Shown: in pieces, positions 10,008 to 20,435 of the stretch
Position numbering within the stretch: the stretch's first letter is position 1
How the letters are laid out: the number at the start of each line of letters is the position of its first letter
From: Acidihalobacter aeolianus
Lineage (GTDB): Bacteria > Pseudomonadota > Gammaproteobacteria > DSM-5130 > Acidihalobacteraceae
Assembly: GCF_001753165.1 (NCBI RefSeq)
Contig: NZ_CP017448.1
Coordinates: 1,568,462 to 1,632,461 of the forward strand
Length of the DNA: 64,000 bases
Reading direction: 5' to 3'
Position numbers and translations under genes: made by a program
The notes under the pieces: generated by a model
The model's database searches: none
Told to the model about the DNA's origin: nothing
The model's input: the letters and a program-made list of their open reading frames with translations, nothing else

Positions 10008-10672
10008 CGGCTTACCACGTGGAAGACGAGGAACTCGAGGCCGCCAAACATTGGTGGCGCCGCTACGGGCGCTGGCTGGTGCTGCTCGCGGTGCTGGGGC
10101 TGATCGGCTTCTTTGCCTGGAAGGGGTGGTCTTACTACCGCGCGCAACAGGACCTCAAGGCCTCGGAACTGTACAGTTCGCTGGAGTCCGTGGATTACGC
10201 GAAGGACAAGCAGCATTGGTCATCCATGGCCAAGACCCTGGTCGCCCAGTACTCGGGCACGCCCTATGCTGCACTCGTATCGCTCAGAATGGCCAAGCAC
10301 GCCGTTGACGAAAACCACCTACCCGAGGCCGCAAAGGACTTGCGCTGGGTAGTGGATCACGGATCACAGAAAGTGTTGCGGGAAATCGCGGCCCTGCGTC
10401 TGGCCCAAGTATTGATTGCAGAGCACAAACCCGATGAGGCGCTCAAACTCCTGAGTAGCGGTTTCAGCGAGGCTTACCTACCCCTGACGCAAGAACTCAC
10501 CGGCGACGCTTACATGGCCAAGAACGAGAAACAAAAGGCCAGGGATGCCTATGAAGAGGCGCTTGCGGGCGCACAGGCGATGGGCCTGCCGACCGACATT
10601 ATCGAAATGAAACTTAGTGCGCTTCCCGCACCGACTCCGGCGCAGACCCAGAGCAAGCAAGGAGATAAATGA
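10004..10672 (+). CDS. yfgM: Inner-membrane TPR protein YfgM (AncA)
   Basis: Ancillary protein of the SecYEG translocon that works with the chaperone PpiD. The 222-aa product has a short cytosolic N-terminus, one membrane helix at about residues 25-45 ([16 protein letters not shown]) and a periplasmic TPR-like domain. It overlaps hisS by 4 bp and bamB by 4 bp. The hisS-yfgM-bamB-der order is strongly conserved. Confidence 0.93.
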   Translation: MTAYHVEDEELEAAKHWWRRYGRWLVLLAVLGLIGFFAWKGWSYYRAQQDLKASELYSSLESVDYAKDKQHWSSMAKTLVAQYSGTPYAALVSLRMAKHAVDENHLPEAAKDLRWVVDHGSQKVLREIAALRLAQVLIAEHKPDEALKLLSSGFSEAYLPLTQELTGDAYMAKNEKQKARDAYEEALAGAQAMGLPTDIIEMKLSALPAPTPAQTQSKQGDK

Positions 10673-11910
10673 TTATGAAAGGCAACATCCGGCGGACGCT
10701 CGCCGCAGCACTCGCCGTCGCCGCAGTTACCCTGCTGGGTGGCTGCAGCCTGTTCGAAAAGCCGGTGAATACCCGCCCTCCGACTCCGTTGAAGCCGATC
10801 AAGGCGAGCGTGCCGGTCAAGGAAATGTGGAGTACCACACTAGGCAACGGTAACGGCGGATATCTACTCAAACTGAAGCCCTGGGTTAGTGATCAGGTCG
10901 TCTATGCCGCCGATCAGGCAGGCAAGGTATATGCCCTGAATGCCAAAAACGGCAACCGCCTATGGAGCACCAATGTTGGACAAAGGCTTAGCACCGGCGT
11001 AGCCGGTGGTGAGGGACGCCTATTCGTGGGTACGCAGAACGGCTCGGTGATCGCGTTGTCGCTGAAGACCCATCAGGTGATCTGGAAGATGCAGGCGGGC
11101 AGCGAGGTTATGGCGATCTCCCCCCCCGCACAGGGCGAGGTCCTGGTGCATACGAACGCTGGAAAGCTATTGGCCCTGGACATCAGCACCGGCAACGTCA
11201 TCTGGAATCAGGGAATTGAATCGCCGCATCTGATCCTGCGCAGCAAAACGACGCCTGTAATCAGCGGCAACACCGTGGTTACCGGTTTTTCCGATGGCCA
11301 GATTGCCGCCTTCAGTCTGAGCGACGGCACGCCGAAATGGCAGCTGACCGTGGCTGAACCGCATGGCGCTTCAGAGCTTGAACGGATGGTCGATGTCAGC
11401 GGACGAATCGACGTGATCGACGGCGTTGTTTTCGCGGCCAGTTACCACGGAAGAGTGGTCGCGGCGACGCTCAGCAAGGGACAGCTTCTGTGGTCACACC
11501 CCATGTCGTCGTTCGTCGGCCTTGCGGTGGGTTCGCAGGCCGTTTACATCTCGGACTCGCACAGCGAAATCTGGGCTCTGGACCTGGCAACCGGCGCCTC
11601 CTTGTGGAAGCAATCCGCGCTGCGCTTCCGCGAAGTGACCGTGCCCGTACTCGACCACGAATACGTGATCGTCGGCGATTACCAAGGCTATCTGCACTGG
11701 TTGTCGCGTCGCAACGGGGCTTTCGTCGCGCGGACCCAGGTGAGTAGCAGCGCCATCGATGCCCCGCCAGTAGTGGTGGGTAACGATGTATACGTGCAAG
11801 CGGCCGACGGAACCGTGGCAATGTATCGGGTAGGCAAGCCCACGGCCGTCGGCAACACTGCACCAGACAACGCAGGCGCATCTAAAGCGTCATCGTCGTC
11901 GCTCTTCTAG
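10669..11910 (+). CDS. bamB: Outer membrane assembly lipoprotein BamB
   Basis: Beta-propeller lipoprotein of the BAM complex that folds outer-membrane beta-barrels. The 413-aa protein has a signal peptide and lipobox LLGGC (Cys near 25). PQQ-like propeller repeats follow (VYALNAKNGNRLWSTNVG, LLALDISTGNVIWNQ, IWALDLATGASLWKQ). The start could be the first ATG at 10669 or the in-frame ATG at 10675. Co-directional with yfgM and der. Confidence 0.95.
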   Translation: MIMKGNIRRTLAAALAVAAVTLLGGCSLFEKPVNTRPPTPLKPIKASVPVKEMWSTTLGNGNGGYLLKLKPWVSDQVVYAADQAGKVYALNAKNGNRLWSTNVGQRLSTGVAGGEGRLFVGTQNGSVIALSLKTHQVIWKMQAGSEVMAISPPAQGEVLVHTNAGKLLALDISTGNVIWNQGIESPHLILRSKTTPVISGNTVVTGFSDGQIAAFSLSDGTPKWQLTVAEPHGASELERMVDVSGRIDVIDGVVFAASYHGRVVAATLSKGQLLWSHPMSSFVGLAVGSQAVYISDSHSEIWALDLATGASLWKQSALRFREVTVPVLDHEYVIVGDYQGYLHWLSRRNGAFVARTQVSSSAIDAPPVVVGNDVYVQAADGTVAMYRVGKPTAVGNTAPDNAGASKASSSSLF

Positions 11911-11932
11911 CCGGGAGGCTTAGGCAACAGCC

Positions 11933-13372
11933 ATGCAAGCGATACTCGCCCTGGTCGGGCGGCCCAATGTCGGCAAATCGACCCTGTTCAATCGTCTGAC
12001 CCGCAGTCGCGACGCACTGGTGGCCGATCTGCCCGGCCTGACCCGGGATCGCAAATACGGCCTGGGGCGCCTTGGCGAACGCGACTACCTCGTCGTCGAC
12101 ACCGGCGGCTTGGGTGAGGAAAGCGACGAGATCGACACGCTGATGGGCGAGCAGACACGCGCCGCCATGCGCGAGGCAACGCATCTGCTGTTGCTCATCG
12201 ACGGCCGGGCAGGGGTGACCGCCGGTGACGAAATGCTCGCCACCGAACTGCGTGCGATGGGCAAGCCGGTATATCTGGTCGTGAACAAGATCGACGCGAC
12301 CACACCCGCAACAGCCATGGCGGAAGCCTACCGACTGGGACTCGGCGAACCGCTCCCGATATCGGCGGTACGCGGCAGCGGGTTGGACCGACTCATCGAC
12401 ACCGTGCTTCCTGACGGCAAGGACGGCGGCGACGAGACCGAAGCTGTGGAATCGGACGATACGGTCGTAGAGGAATCTGCCGTTCTGCCTGCCCATGCAG
12501 GGCTGCGGATCGCCTTCGTCGGACGGCCCAATGTCGGCAAATCGACCTTGATCAATCGTCTGCTGGGCGAAAACCGTGTGGTGGTGTTCGACCGCCCCGG
12601 CACCACGCGGGACAGCATCGACGTCCCTTTCGAGCGCGACGGGCGGCGTTATGTGCTGGTTGATACGGCAGGTATCCGTCGTCGCGCGCGCGTCAACGAG
12701 ATGATCGAGAAATTCAGCATCGTCAAGGCGTTGGATGCCATCAACGCCGCCGACGTGGTGATTCTCGTGCTCGACGCGCGAGCCGGCGTGACCGAACAGG
12801 ATGCCCATCTCATCGGCCTGGCCCTGGATGCCGGCGCGCCGCTCGTGGTGGCGATCAACAAATGGGATGGACTGGCCGAAGATGAGCGCAACGCGGTGCG
12901 CAGGACACTGGATCTGCGCCTGACCTTCCTGGATTTCGCCGAGCGTCATTTCATTTCAGCTCTGCATGGCACCGGCGTGGGCCATCTGCTCGCAGCCGCA
13001 CGCCGCGCACACGAGAGCTCCCATCGGCAGGTTTCCACTGCAGAACTGAATCGCTTGCTTGAAGGTTTCGTCAACGCGCACCAACCGCCCTTGTCGCGCG
13101 GCCGGCGGATCAAGCTGCGCTATGCGCACCTGGGTGGACATCGCCCCTTCACCATTGTCATCCATGGCAATCAAACCGACCGCCTACCAGGGGAATACAA
13201 GCGTTATCTCGCCAACGGTTACCGCCGTGCGCTCAAGCTCGTGGGTACCCCGGTGGCCCTTGAATTCAAGACCGGCGACAACCCATTTGCCGGACGCCGC
13301 AACACCCTGACTCCCACCCAGGAACGCAAGCGGAATCGCATGATCCGCCACGCCAAGCGTAAGGATCGATGA
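11933..13372 (+). CDS. der: Ribosome biogenesis GTPase Der (EngA)
   Basis: GTPase needed for maturation of the 50S subunit. The 479-aa protein has two tandem G domains, each with the P-loop GRPNVGKST (residues 8-16 and about 197-205). The DTGG and DTAG G3 motifs and two NKxD motifs (NKID, NKWD) are present, and a C-terminal KH-like domain carries a basic tail. The length is typical. The stop overlaps the next gene by ATGA. Confidence 0.97.
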   Translation: MQAILALVGRPNVGKSTLFNRLTRSRDALVADLPGLTRDRKYGLGRLGERDYLVVDTGGLGEESDEIDTLMGEQTRAAMREATHLLLLIDGRAGVTAGDEMLATELRAMGKPVYLVVNKIDATTPATAMAEAYRLGLGEPLPISAVRGSGLDRLIDTVLPDGKDGGDETEAVESDDTVVEESAVLPAHAGLRIAFVGRPNVGKSTLINRLLGENRVVVFDRPGTTRDSIDVPFERDGRRYVLVDTAGIRRRARVNEMIEKFSIVKALDAINAADVVILVLDARAGVTEQDAHLIGLALDAGAPLVVAINKWDGLAEDERNAVRRTLDLRLTFLDFAERHFISALHGTGVGHLLAAARRAHESSHRQVSTAELNRLLEGFVNAHQPPLSRGRRIKLRYAHLGGHRPFTIVIHGNQTDRLPGEYKRYLANGYRRALKLVGTPVALEFKTGDNPFAGRRNTLTPTQERKRNRMIRHAKRKDR

Positions 13373-14547
13373 ACGCTCGCGGGTCGCGCATGTCCCGTCG
13401 GATCGAGGACATCAAATCCTTCCGCGTGATGGACCTGCTCGCACGCGCGCGTGAACTGGAGGCACAGGGCAAGGAAATCTATCATCTCGAGATCGGCGAA
13501 CCTGATTTCGAGACCTCGGAACCCATCATCGAAGCGGGCCGGGCCGCATTGCTGGCAGGCGCCACCCACTACACCCCGGCCCTGGGGTTGCCGGCCCTGC
13601 GCGAGGCGATTGCCGGCTTCTATGCAAGCCGCCACGGCCTGGATATCTCTCCCTCGCGCATCATCGTCACGCCAGGCGCCTCGGGTGCCTTGCAGCTGGT
13701 TCTCGGTGTATTGGTGGATCCGGATACCGAGGTGCTGATGACGGACCCCGGTTATCCGTGCAATCGTCATTTCGTGCGTCTCTACGAAGGGCGGGCACGC
13801 CAGGTTGCCGTGCACCGTGACACGCGCTACCAACTGACGCCGGAACTGGTCCGCGCACACTGGAACAAGCGTACCGTCGCGGCGCTGGTGGCTTCGCCCG
13901 CCAACCCCACCGGCACATTGATCGAACCGGATGATCTGGCCGGAATGGCAGCCTATGCCGCAGACAGGGATGGATGCCTGATCGTGGACGAGATCTACCA
14001 GGGACTCGTCTACGACCGTCCAGACGCGACGGCCCTGTCCATCAGCGATCGCGTGTTCGTGATCAACAGTTTCTCCAAATACTTTGGCATGACCGGCTGG
14101 AGGCTGGGCTGGATCGTGGCCCCTGAGGATTATGTTCGCCCTCTGGAGAAGCTGGCGCAGAACCTATTTCTGTGTGCGCCCACGCCTTCGCAGCATGCCG
14201 CACTCGCCGCCTTCGAGCCGACCACGTTGTCCATCCTCGAGGCGCGTCGGTCCGCATTCCGTGAGCGGCGCGATTACCTCCTGCCGGCCTTGCGCGAACT
14301 GGGCTTCGACATCCCGACCACGCCCGATGGCGCCTTCTATCTATACGCCAACTGCGAGCGCTTCGGCCTGACTGCACAGGTTCTGAGTTCACGTCTGTTG
14401 GAGGAGGCGGGTGTGGCTGTGACCCCCGGCGACGATTTCGGCGATTTCGGCGCCGCGCAGCATGTTCGCTTCGCCTATACCACCGGGCTGCAGCAGTTGC
14501 ATGGCGCAGTCGAACGGCTGCAGGATTTCGTCGTGCACAACCTTTAA
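13369..14547 (+). CDS. PLP-dependent class I/II aminotransferase
   Basis: 392-aa fold-type I aminotransferase. [15 protein letters not shown] contains the PLP lysine, SPANPTG is the cofactor loop and [11 protein letters not shown] holds the PLP-binding Asp and Tyr. The C-terminal HVRFAYTTG carries the substrate carboxylate Arg. The family includes aspartate, aromatic and alanine-type enzymes, and I cannot assign the substrate. The ATG at 13369 overlaps the der stop and has AAGGAT in front; an in-frame ATG at 13390 is possible. It sits at the end of the der operon and converges on the MFS gene 6 bp away. Confidence 0.9.
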   Translation: MNARGSRMSRRIEDIKSFRVMDLLARARELEAQGKEIYHLEIGEPDFETSEPIIEAGRAALLAGATHYTPALGLPALREAIAGFYASRHGLDISPSRIIVTPGASGALQLVLGVLVDPDTEVLMTDPGYPCNRHFVRLYEGRARQVAVHRDTRYQLTPELVRAHWNKRTVAALVASPANPTGTLIEPDDLAGMAAYAADRDGCLIVDEIYQGLVYDRPDATALSISDRVFVINSFSKYFGMTGWRLGWIVAPEDYVRPLEKLAQNLFLCAPTPSQHAALAAFEPTTLSILEARRSAFRERRDYLLPALRELGFDIPTTPDGAFYLYANCERFGLTAQVLSSRLLEEAGVAVTPGDDFGDFGAAQHVRFAYTTGLQQLHGAVERLQDFVVHNL

Positions 14548-14553
14548 CCGGCA

Positions 14554-16122
14554 TTATCCTGTCGCCTGTCCGTTCTCGACAGATCCCACATCGGCAGCCA
14601 TTTCCTCTTCCTCGACATAACTGCGAGGCCCACGAGCTACTGCCGTGGCTGTCGCTGGTCTGAGCGCCAAATACGCGACTGCGGCGGCGGCGACGGACAA
14701 CCAAGCGGACAAGCGAAACAGATTGTCCAGACTCAAGGTTTGCGCCTGGATCAGCATCTGTCGATACAGCGCGGCGAGGGCTTGCATCGACAATGCGCCT
14801 CCGGAATGCGTCGTGGCACGCAATGCGGATACTGCAACATCGCTCTGCCTGATCCAGTACACACTCAGGAGCGTCACCCCCACGTTGGCGCTGAATACGC
14901 GTATGAAGTTGCTGGTCGTGGCAGCACTCGGTATATCGCGAGCGTCGACACCGGAAAGGACGATCAGGGTCAGGGGCACGAATAACATGCCCACGGCAAT
15001 GCCTTGAATCAGCATGGGCAGAAACAATCCGGCCAAGCCCATGGAAGGGCTGGCGTAGGCAATGTCATAGGCGACAGCGAACAGCAGAAAACACAGCGCA
15101 GCCAGACGCCGGAGACCGATTAGCCCACGCAGGCGATCCATGGCAGACCCCACGGGCACGGCACCCAGTGCGATCGGCAGCAGCAGGGCACTCCCCCAAT
15201 ATCCGTTGTAGCCGAGATCGCTTTCCGCCCACAGCGGGAGCAGTGCCGCCCAGGCCATGAACAACGACCACCCAAGACAAAGCAGCAGTAATCCGAGCGC
15301 GTAATTGCGCTGCCTGAAAAAGCGGAACTCGAGTAACGGGTGCTTACAGCGCGACTCCCACCAGGCAAACGCCGCGAGCAGCAGTGCGGCGGCGAGGCTG
15401 AGCCAGTCGATTTGGCTGGCATGCCACCAACCGTCGTCCTGGCCTTGATCCATCACCATCTGCAGGCACAAGAGTCCGCCGTAGAGCAGTCCGAATCCGC
15501 GATAATCGAAGGACTCAGTCTGCATATCCCGCAGTGCCTCGGTGGCTACGATGCCCTTTCGACCCAACCAGCCGGCGATGACGAGCAAAGGGAGGCTCAG
15601 CCAGAAGATGTCGCGCCAGTCGTGGGATACGGCCAGATATCCCCCCAGCGCCGGCCCTGCAAAGAAGGGGATCAGCATGGCGTTGCTCCAGACGATGGTC
15701 ACTACGCCATGGCGCGCTTTCGGTGTCCGCTCCAGAAAAAGGTGTTGGCTGAGCGGTACCAGGAGCCCGGCGCCGAAGCCCTGCATCGCCCTGGCTGCAA
15801 GCATCAGCCACAGATTACCGGTGAGCGCTCCAAGCAACGTGCCAGCGAGGGTGATCACAGTGGATATTTCATACAGACGACGAGGGCCCCAGCGGCGCAT
15901 CCCCCATGGCATCACCGTGATCCCCAGCGACCAGTGCACGATGAAATACGTCAGAGTCCAGAGGGCGTGATCGCTGCTGGTGGCAAGTCCGCCGCCGATG
16001 TACGGCAATATACCGAGCACGGATGCCCCCTCGAACGAGCCGACCGACAGAGCCAGACCGACCCCGACGAACAAGGGCAGCAAGGGCTGGGTGGGCGCGT
16101 CGGAAATTCTGTTGCTGGTCAT
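14554..16122 (-). CDS. MFS transporter, DHA2 (EmrB-like) family
   Basis: 522-aa multi-spanning inner-membrane protein. GFGAGLLVPLSQ resembles motif C of drug/H+ antiporters, and LGGYLAVSHDWRDIFWLSLP is the usual DHA2 block after helix 6. The hydrophobic pattern fits about 14 helices, and a cytosolic tail with EEEE ends the protein. It probably exports drugs or other small molecules; the substrate is not visible. It is divergent from a LysR regulator with 129 bp between them, the classical regulator/efflux layout. Confidence 0.88.
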   Translation of the reverse strand: MTSNRISDAPTQPLLPLFVGVGLALSVGSFEGASVLGILPYIGGGLATSSDHALWTLTYFIVHWSLGITVMPWGMRRWGPRRLYEISTVITLAGTLLGALTGNLWLMLAARAMQGFGAGLLVPLSQHLFLERTPKARHGVVTIVWSNAMLIPFFAGPALGGYLAVSHDWRDIFWLSLPLLVIAGWLGRKGIVATEALRDMQTESFDYRGFGLLYGGLLCLQMVMDQGQDDGWWHASQIDWLSLAAALLLAAFAWWESRCKHPLLEFRFFRQRNYALGLLLLCLGWSLFMAWAALLPLWAESDLGYNGYWGSALLLPIALGAVPVGSAMDRLRGLIGLRRLAALCFLLFAVAYDIAYASPSMGLAGLFLPMLIQGIAVGMLFVPLTLIVLSGVDARDIPSAATTSNFIRVFSANVGVTLLSVYWIRQSDVAVSALRATTHSGGALSMQALAALYRQMLIQAQTLSLDNLFRLSAWLSVAAAAVAYLALRPATATAVARGPRSYVEEEEMAADVGSVENGQATG

Positions 16123-16251
16123 GCGAATGATGAGCTCCGTCTGTAAATGATCCCGCCGATCGGTGACATGTGCGGCGGTGGAAATCTAGACTAAGAACCC
16201 AAGACACATCGATCAAATCGGTATTTTTGACCAAACACATCGGAAATTTGG
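16123..16251. promoter_or_regulatory. Divergent control region between MFS and LysR genes
   Basis: This 129-bp gap must hold both promoters and probably the LysR-type operator. An interrupted A/T-rich stretch with ATCGATCAAATCGG and TTTGACC at about 16207-16231 contains T-N11-A type spacing. No single operator stands out clearly. Confidence 0.35.
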
Positions 16252-17151
16252 ATGAAGATTCAAGCCGAACAGCTTTTGACATTTCTTCAGGTCGCTGAAC
16301 AGGGCGGTGTGGCGGCAGGTGCGCGTGCATTGCACCGCAGCCAACCCGCCGTTTCCGAGCGCCTGCGTCAACTCACCGCGGCTGTCGGCGAACCGCTCTA
16401 CCACCGAAACGGGCGCGGCATCATGCTCACACCCGCAGGTCATGCATTGCTCGAAGAGGTACAGGCATTGCGGGAAGCGCTCGACAATATCGACGAATGG
16501 GTCAGGCGTCGACGCACATTGCAGGACGGCTGCCTGCGCATCGCAGCGAGCAATACCGTAGCAAGTTATTTCCTTCCCGAACGCTTGGCTGAATTTCGCA
16601 GGTCATGTCCGGACATCCGCCTCGTACTCAAGACCGGCGCCCTGGATTGGACCATCAAAGCCGTCGGCACTTGGGATCTGCTGTTTCTGGACGGCGTGTT
16701 CGACGATCCCGGCACATGGCTTCCCGGGTATTGCACGCTAGAGCCATGGATGGAGGACGAAATCGTGGCTCTGGTGCGCAGCGACCACCCTCTGGCTCAG
16801 CAAGTCGGGCAGGGCGTCGATTGGTCATCGCTGCTCGAATACCCGATCGTGTGGCGCGAACCGGGTTCCGGCGTGCGGCGCGCCGTCGAATCGGCGCTGC
16901 GCACGGCAGGTCTGAACGTCCAGTACAGTGTGGAGGTCACCGGGGTCGAGGCCGTACGCGAGGCTGTTGCGGCAGGGCTCGGTATCGGTTTCGCTTCGGT
17001 CAGGGCGCTTGAACGCGCCCGCTGGGCGCTGGTGCCCCTGCGACTCGACCCGCCAAGAGGGCTCTACTGGACCCTGCACCTGGCCGCACCGAAACCGGCC
17101 TACCGGTCAGCGGCGCTGAACGCGTTTCTGGATATCCTGCAGGCTGGGTAA
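16252..17151 (+). CDS. LysR-family transcriptional regulator
   Basis: 299-aa regulator. The N-terminal winged helix-turn-helix (residues 1-60, LLTFLQVAEQGGVAAGARALHRSQPAVSERLRQL) is followed by a periplasmic-binding-like effector domain (about 90-295). The length is typical. It is divergent from the DHA2 transporter and is probably its regulator, by analogy with other LysR/efflux pairs. The ligand is unknown. Confidence 0.9.
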   Translation: MKIQAEQLLTFLQVAEQGGVAAGARALHRSQPAVSERLRQLTAAVGEPLYHRNGRGIMLTPAGHALLEEVQALREALDNIDEWVRRRRTLQDGCLRIAASNTVASYFLPERLAEFRRSCPDIRLVLKTGALDWTIKAVGTWDLLFLDGVFDDPGTWLPGYCTLEPWMEDEIVALVRSDHPLAQQVGQGVDWSSLLEYPIVWREPGSGVRRAVESALRTAGLNVQYSVEVTGVEAVREAVAAGLGIGFASVRALERARWALVPLRLDPPRGLYWTLHLAAPKPAYRSAALNAFLDILQAG

Positions 17152-17229
17152 CGGCGTATCAGTTGTGCCTTCCCTCCCGTGGTCGATGTGAACAGGCCCA
17201 AGTGCCTATGGCACGCGTTATCCGGCGAC

Positions 17230-18465
17230 TCAGCCATGAGACGAATCCTCAAGCTGCTTCAGGGATTCGTCCACCCCGGCGGCTCGGGTGAGTTCCGCAA
17301 CGTTGTGTTTGGCGAAGAAGCCATCGAAATCCCCAAACCGCTGTACATACTCGACGATCAACGAAGAGTGCTCCGAGGCGCTGGAGAATATTTGCTTGAG
17401 CCCCTCCTCCTTGGAGCCGATCACGTCGAGCAGGAAATCCTTGCCTTGTTCGGCAATGCTGCGCACCACGTACTCGATGTTCTCGACACCACCGGTTTCG
17501 CCGTCGCGTACGGCAACTGCGATGTGATGCAAACGCGGCCCGTAGTTGCGCACGAAGGTCTCCGTCGGCGAAGGCAGTTTTTCCAGATGGTTGACGAAAT
17601 AAGGCGTGTTGTTCGCCGTGAACACCTTGGCAGGGCTGCGGAACTCCGAGGCGGAGTGGACACTCTTGGTGACGTTGGTCGAGGAGTTCTGATCCTTGAT
17701 GTCGTACGAGCCCCAGTAGTAGTAGCTCGACCATGACAGATATTCGAGGATTGCAACCTCGCGGTTCTGGCTATAGACGCGCGTAGCCAGATGGTCGATG
17801 GGCAGCAGCAGGTTCTGAATACCTAACCTTTGCTGCAGTTGCTTGGCAGCCTCATAGGCTTCCTGGGTCAGCGTGTCGATGCGGCTTACACCCAGTGCGT
17901 ACACGCGCGGCTCACCTGGCTCGCGTTCGAGGTAGGCGACGATGTTGTGCGTGTAGGGCGAGGGTTTGCTCACGGCCAGGTTACCGGGCAATTCCAGCTT
18001 GCGCACGTCGTCGGCATTGAAGAAACGAAACTCACGTTCGCGCTGCAGGCGCACGACCTCGTGCAGGTTGTCGACGCGTAGAATTTCGCCGATGTAGCGA
18101 CTGTAGGGCTTGCCCGAACCCACGGGGTAGACCTCGTTCAGGCTGCGGAAGATGCCGCGGGTGTTCGGGTCCTTGACCTCGCGGATCAGCAGATCCGGGC
18201 TGTCGTAGTCGATGCGCAGGATATGCGTCAGATGCTGTTCGCTCTCCAGCGTGACCAGATAGTGGTAGGGCGTCATCAACGCCAGTTCGGCCACGTAGTC
18301 GATCGAATGACCCGGTTCGACGGTGATCATCAGCGCATCGATTTCATGGATCAGGTCGGTAAGACCTACCCGATCGCGCTCTTCCAGCAGGCGCACCAGG
18401 TAGGTTTCGAAGAATTCGGAATTGCGCTTGTCGCCTTGACGAGCGAAATCCAGTGAAACGGTCAT
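17230..18465 (-). CDS. Vicinal-oxygen-chelate family protein, HPPD-like C-terminus
   Basis: 411-aa protein of uncertain role. The C-terminal third resembles the metal site of 4-hydroxyphenylpyruvate dioxygenase-like enzymes: HHIAVAVRDG (His313 or His314) and LIVEYVQRFGDFDGFFAKHN (Glu372), with QIFSS between. The N-terminal part (EFFETYLVRLLEERDRVGLTDLIHEID) has no motif I can name. I chose the start MTVSLDFARQ because AAAGGA stands 8 bp upstream; a longer frame begins at 18609. It may be a non-heme iron dioxygenase or a catalytically different VOC protein. It stands alone, convergent with the lysR gene. Confidence 0.7.
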   Translation of the reverse strand: MTVSLDFARQGDKRNSEFFETYLVRLLEERDRVGLTDLIHEIDALMITVEPGHSIDYVAELALMTPYHYLVTLESEQHLTHILRIDYDSPDLLIREVKDPNTRGIFRSLNEVYPVGSGKPYSRYIGEILRVDNLHEVVRLQREREFRFFNADDVRKLELPGNLAVSKPSPYTHNIVAYLEREPGEPRVYALGVSRIDTLTQEAYEAAKQLQQRLGIQNLLLPIDHLATRVYSQNREVAILEYLSWSSYYYWGSYDIKDQNSSTNVTKSVHSASEFRSPAKVFTANNTPYFVNHLEKLPSPTETFVRNYGPRLHHIAVAVRDGETGGVENIEYVVRSIAEQGKDFLLDVIGSKEEGLKQIFSSASEHSSLIVEYVQRFGDFDGFFAKHNVAELTRAAGVDESLKQLEDSSHG

Positions 18466-18568
18466 CGGAATATCCTTTCGGCTCAGAGTCGGGGTGGCGG
18501 GTATCCGCACGTTTCCAGTATCGCGCGTCCCGTCCCAGCTGGCCACCGCATGCGGACGGCACGGGCGG

Positions 18569-19321
18569 CTACGGGCGGCTGTGTCCCGACGGATGGCGCA
18601 AATGTGCAAGTTTTTCGTGCCACAGCGCGGTTGCCGCGGCGGTCCCGGCAGGCAGCACGAGCAGGTTGAGGAGGGGGATCCAGGTCAGTAGCACGAGGCC
18701 GGTTCCCAGACCCAACACCAGTCCCTTACGCTGTGCGCAGATGGCACGCACCTCTCGAAAGCTCATATCGTGGTTGCCCATCGGCGTGGAAAGGTAACCT
18801 ATGGCAAGCATCCAGGCCGAAAACAGGATCAGGATACTGGTCGCGGCGATATTGACGATGGGCACGAGAAACAGCACCAACAGGGGAACCAGTCGGATCA
18901 GCTGATATGCAAGCGCGGCCAGTTGCGTTGCGATCCCGATCAGCGCGCTGCGCAGCGTCGCCTTGAATCCGGCACCGGCACTCGGTGGGCGCCCGCCCAT
19001 CTGCAGCTCCAGATTCTCCGCGAGCAAGGCGTTGAACGGCGAGGCGATCAAGTTGGCGACCAGCCCGAAGGTGTAAAACACGCCCAGCGAGAGGGCCAGG
19101 AACAGCAGCGGCAGAATGAGCCAGGACAGCCAGCTCAGGCTATGTGGAAGCAAACCGTCCAGCCAGCTGCCGAGGCGTTCGAGCAAGAGCACGAAGGCCG
19201 AGAGAAAGAGCACGACGTTGATCAGTATGGGCAGGGCCACGTAACGGCGCAGTCCGGGTAACATGATGTATGCGAAGCCGCGGGGGATGTACGTGAAGCC
19301 GATGATGAAATCGCCGATCAA
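18569..19321 (-). CDS. cysZ: CysZ-like sulfate transporter (EI24 family)
   Basis: 250-aa membrane protein with several hydrophobic helices (YVALPILINVVLFLSAFVLL, LILPLLFLALSLGVFYTFGLVANLIASPFNALLAENLE). The motif ASPFNALLAE and the C-terminal FREVRAICAQRKGLVLGLGTGLVLL are characteristic of the EI24/CysZ family, which imports sulfate for cysteine synthesis in E. coli. Length matches (253 aa). No cys genes lie nearby, so the substrate rests on family membership alone. Confidence 0.85.
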   Translation of the reverse strand: MIGDFIIGFTYIPRGFAYIMLPGLRRYVALPILINVVLFLSAFVLLLERLGSWLDGLLPHSLSWLSWLILPLLFLALSLGVFYTFGLVANLIASPFNALLAENLELQMGGRPPSAGAGFKATLRSALIGIATQLAALAYQLIRLVPLLVLFLVPIVNIAATSILILFSAWMLAIGYLSTPMGNHDMSFREVRAICAQRKGLVLGLGTGLVLLTWIPLLNLLVLPAGTAAATALWHEKLAHLRHPSGHSRP

Positions 19322-19414
19322 AGCCGTATCTCAGCTGACTGAAGCGTGCATTGTGCCGTTTGCCGAGGAGTCAGGCCAGTACCCTCTGGGATACGTGCCA
19401 CATGGTGAACCGAC

Positions 19415-20412
19415 ATGGCCTGGTTGCTAGGCGGCGCGGCGCTAGTCGGGATTCTGGCAGGCGCCGAACTCTTCACCAATGCCCTGGAGCATCTTGGGGA
19501 AAGACATGCTCTGTCCGAAGGTGCAGTCGGTTCGGTGTTCGCTGCCGTGGGCACCGCGCTGCCCGAGGCGATGGTACCCATAGTCGCCCTGTTTGCCGGC
19601 GACTCGCATGCAGTCGGTCAAGCAGTGAGCGTAGGCGCGATTCTCGGTGCACCGTTGATGATTTCGACCCTGTCGTTCGGCCTCCTCGGCGGCTTTCTGC
19701 TGGTGCAGTCTGGCAGCGGGCGGCAACTGGTACCGGAGAAACGCGGATTCGGGCGCGATCTGGCCTGGTTTCAGGGCTTGTTCGGGGTGGGTGCGGCGGC
19801 TTTGTTCCTCCCGGCCGACGCCCATGTCTGGCGCGTGCTGGTCAGCATGCTCCTGATAGCAGGTTATGTACTGTATCTGCGCGCGACCCTCGTTGCATCC
19901 AGCAGTCTCGTCGCCGAGGGGCACGGGGCGGTCGCCGATACCGATCTATACACGGCCCGCCTCTGGGGCAAGGGCGAGTCCAGATATGGCTGCAACTGCT
20001 GATCGGTGTCGGCACGATCGTGCTCGCGGCACACGGTTTTGTCGAGGCCGTCGAACAGCTTGCGAGTGGGCTTGGCGTTTCGGTGCTGGTGTTGTCCCTG
20101 CTCTTGATACCCGTCGCCACCGAACTGCCGGAGAAGGTCAACAGCCTGTTGTGGGCAAGACGCGGGAAGGATACTCTCGCCGTGGGCAACCTGAGCGGGG
20201 CACTCGTATTCCAGGGATCGCTGTTACCGGCCCTGGGTTTGTGGTTGACGCCCTGGCGCCCGTCGCGTGACGTGGTCTATGCCGTGATCCTTACCCTGAT
20301 CGCGACTACTTGGCTTCGCCTGGCCAACCGGAGCGGCGGCGTTCGACCCGTCTGGCTACTCGTGAACGCCGCTTGTTATGCGGCCTATTTTTACCTGCTG
20401 ACCCTCCGCTAG
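19415..20412 (+). pseudogene. Sodium/calcium exchanger-type membrane protein, frameshifted
   Basis: Two half-frames together make one cation/Ca2+ antiporter of about 332 aa. The first half (from ATG 19415) carries repeat one with SVFAAVGTALPEAMVP. The second half, in the -1 frame to 20412, carries repeat two with LIPVATELPEKVNSLLWARRGKDTLAVGNLSGALVFQGS. The frames meet near a GGGG run at 19965-19968; one extra G there would restore LWGQGRVQIWLQLLIGVG. As read, the product stops at 20002 and lacks the second exchanger repeat. It is either a sequencing indel or a recent null mutation. It is divergent from cysZ and lies 23 bp before dnaE. Confidence 0.8.
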
Positions 20413-20435
20413 GAGGGGCAGCGACGGCGGAAACG

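Noticed and set aside
15340-16146. 268-aa plus-strand frame inside the MFS gene
   Set aside because: Highly polar, repeat-like composition (Gln, Glu, Gly rich) typical of the antisense of membrane-protein codons; the MFS frame is clearly real.
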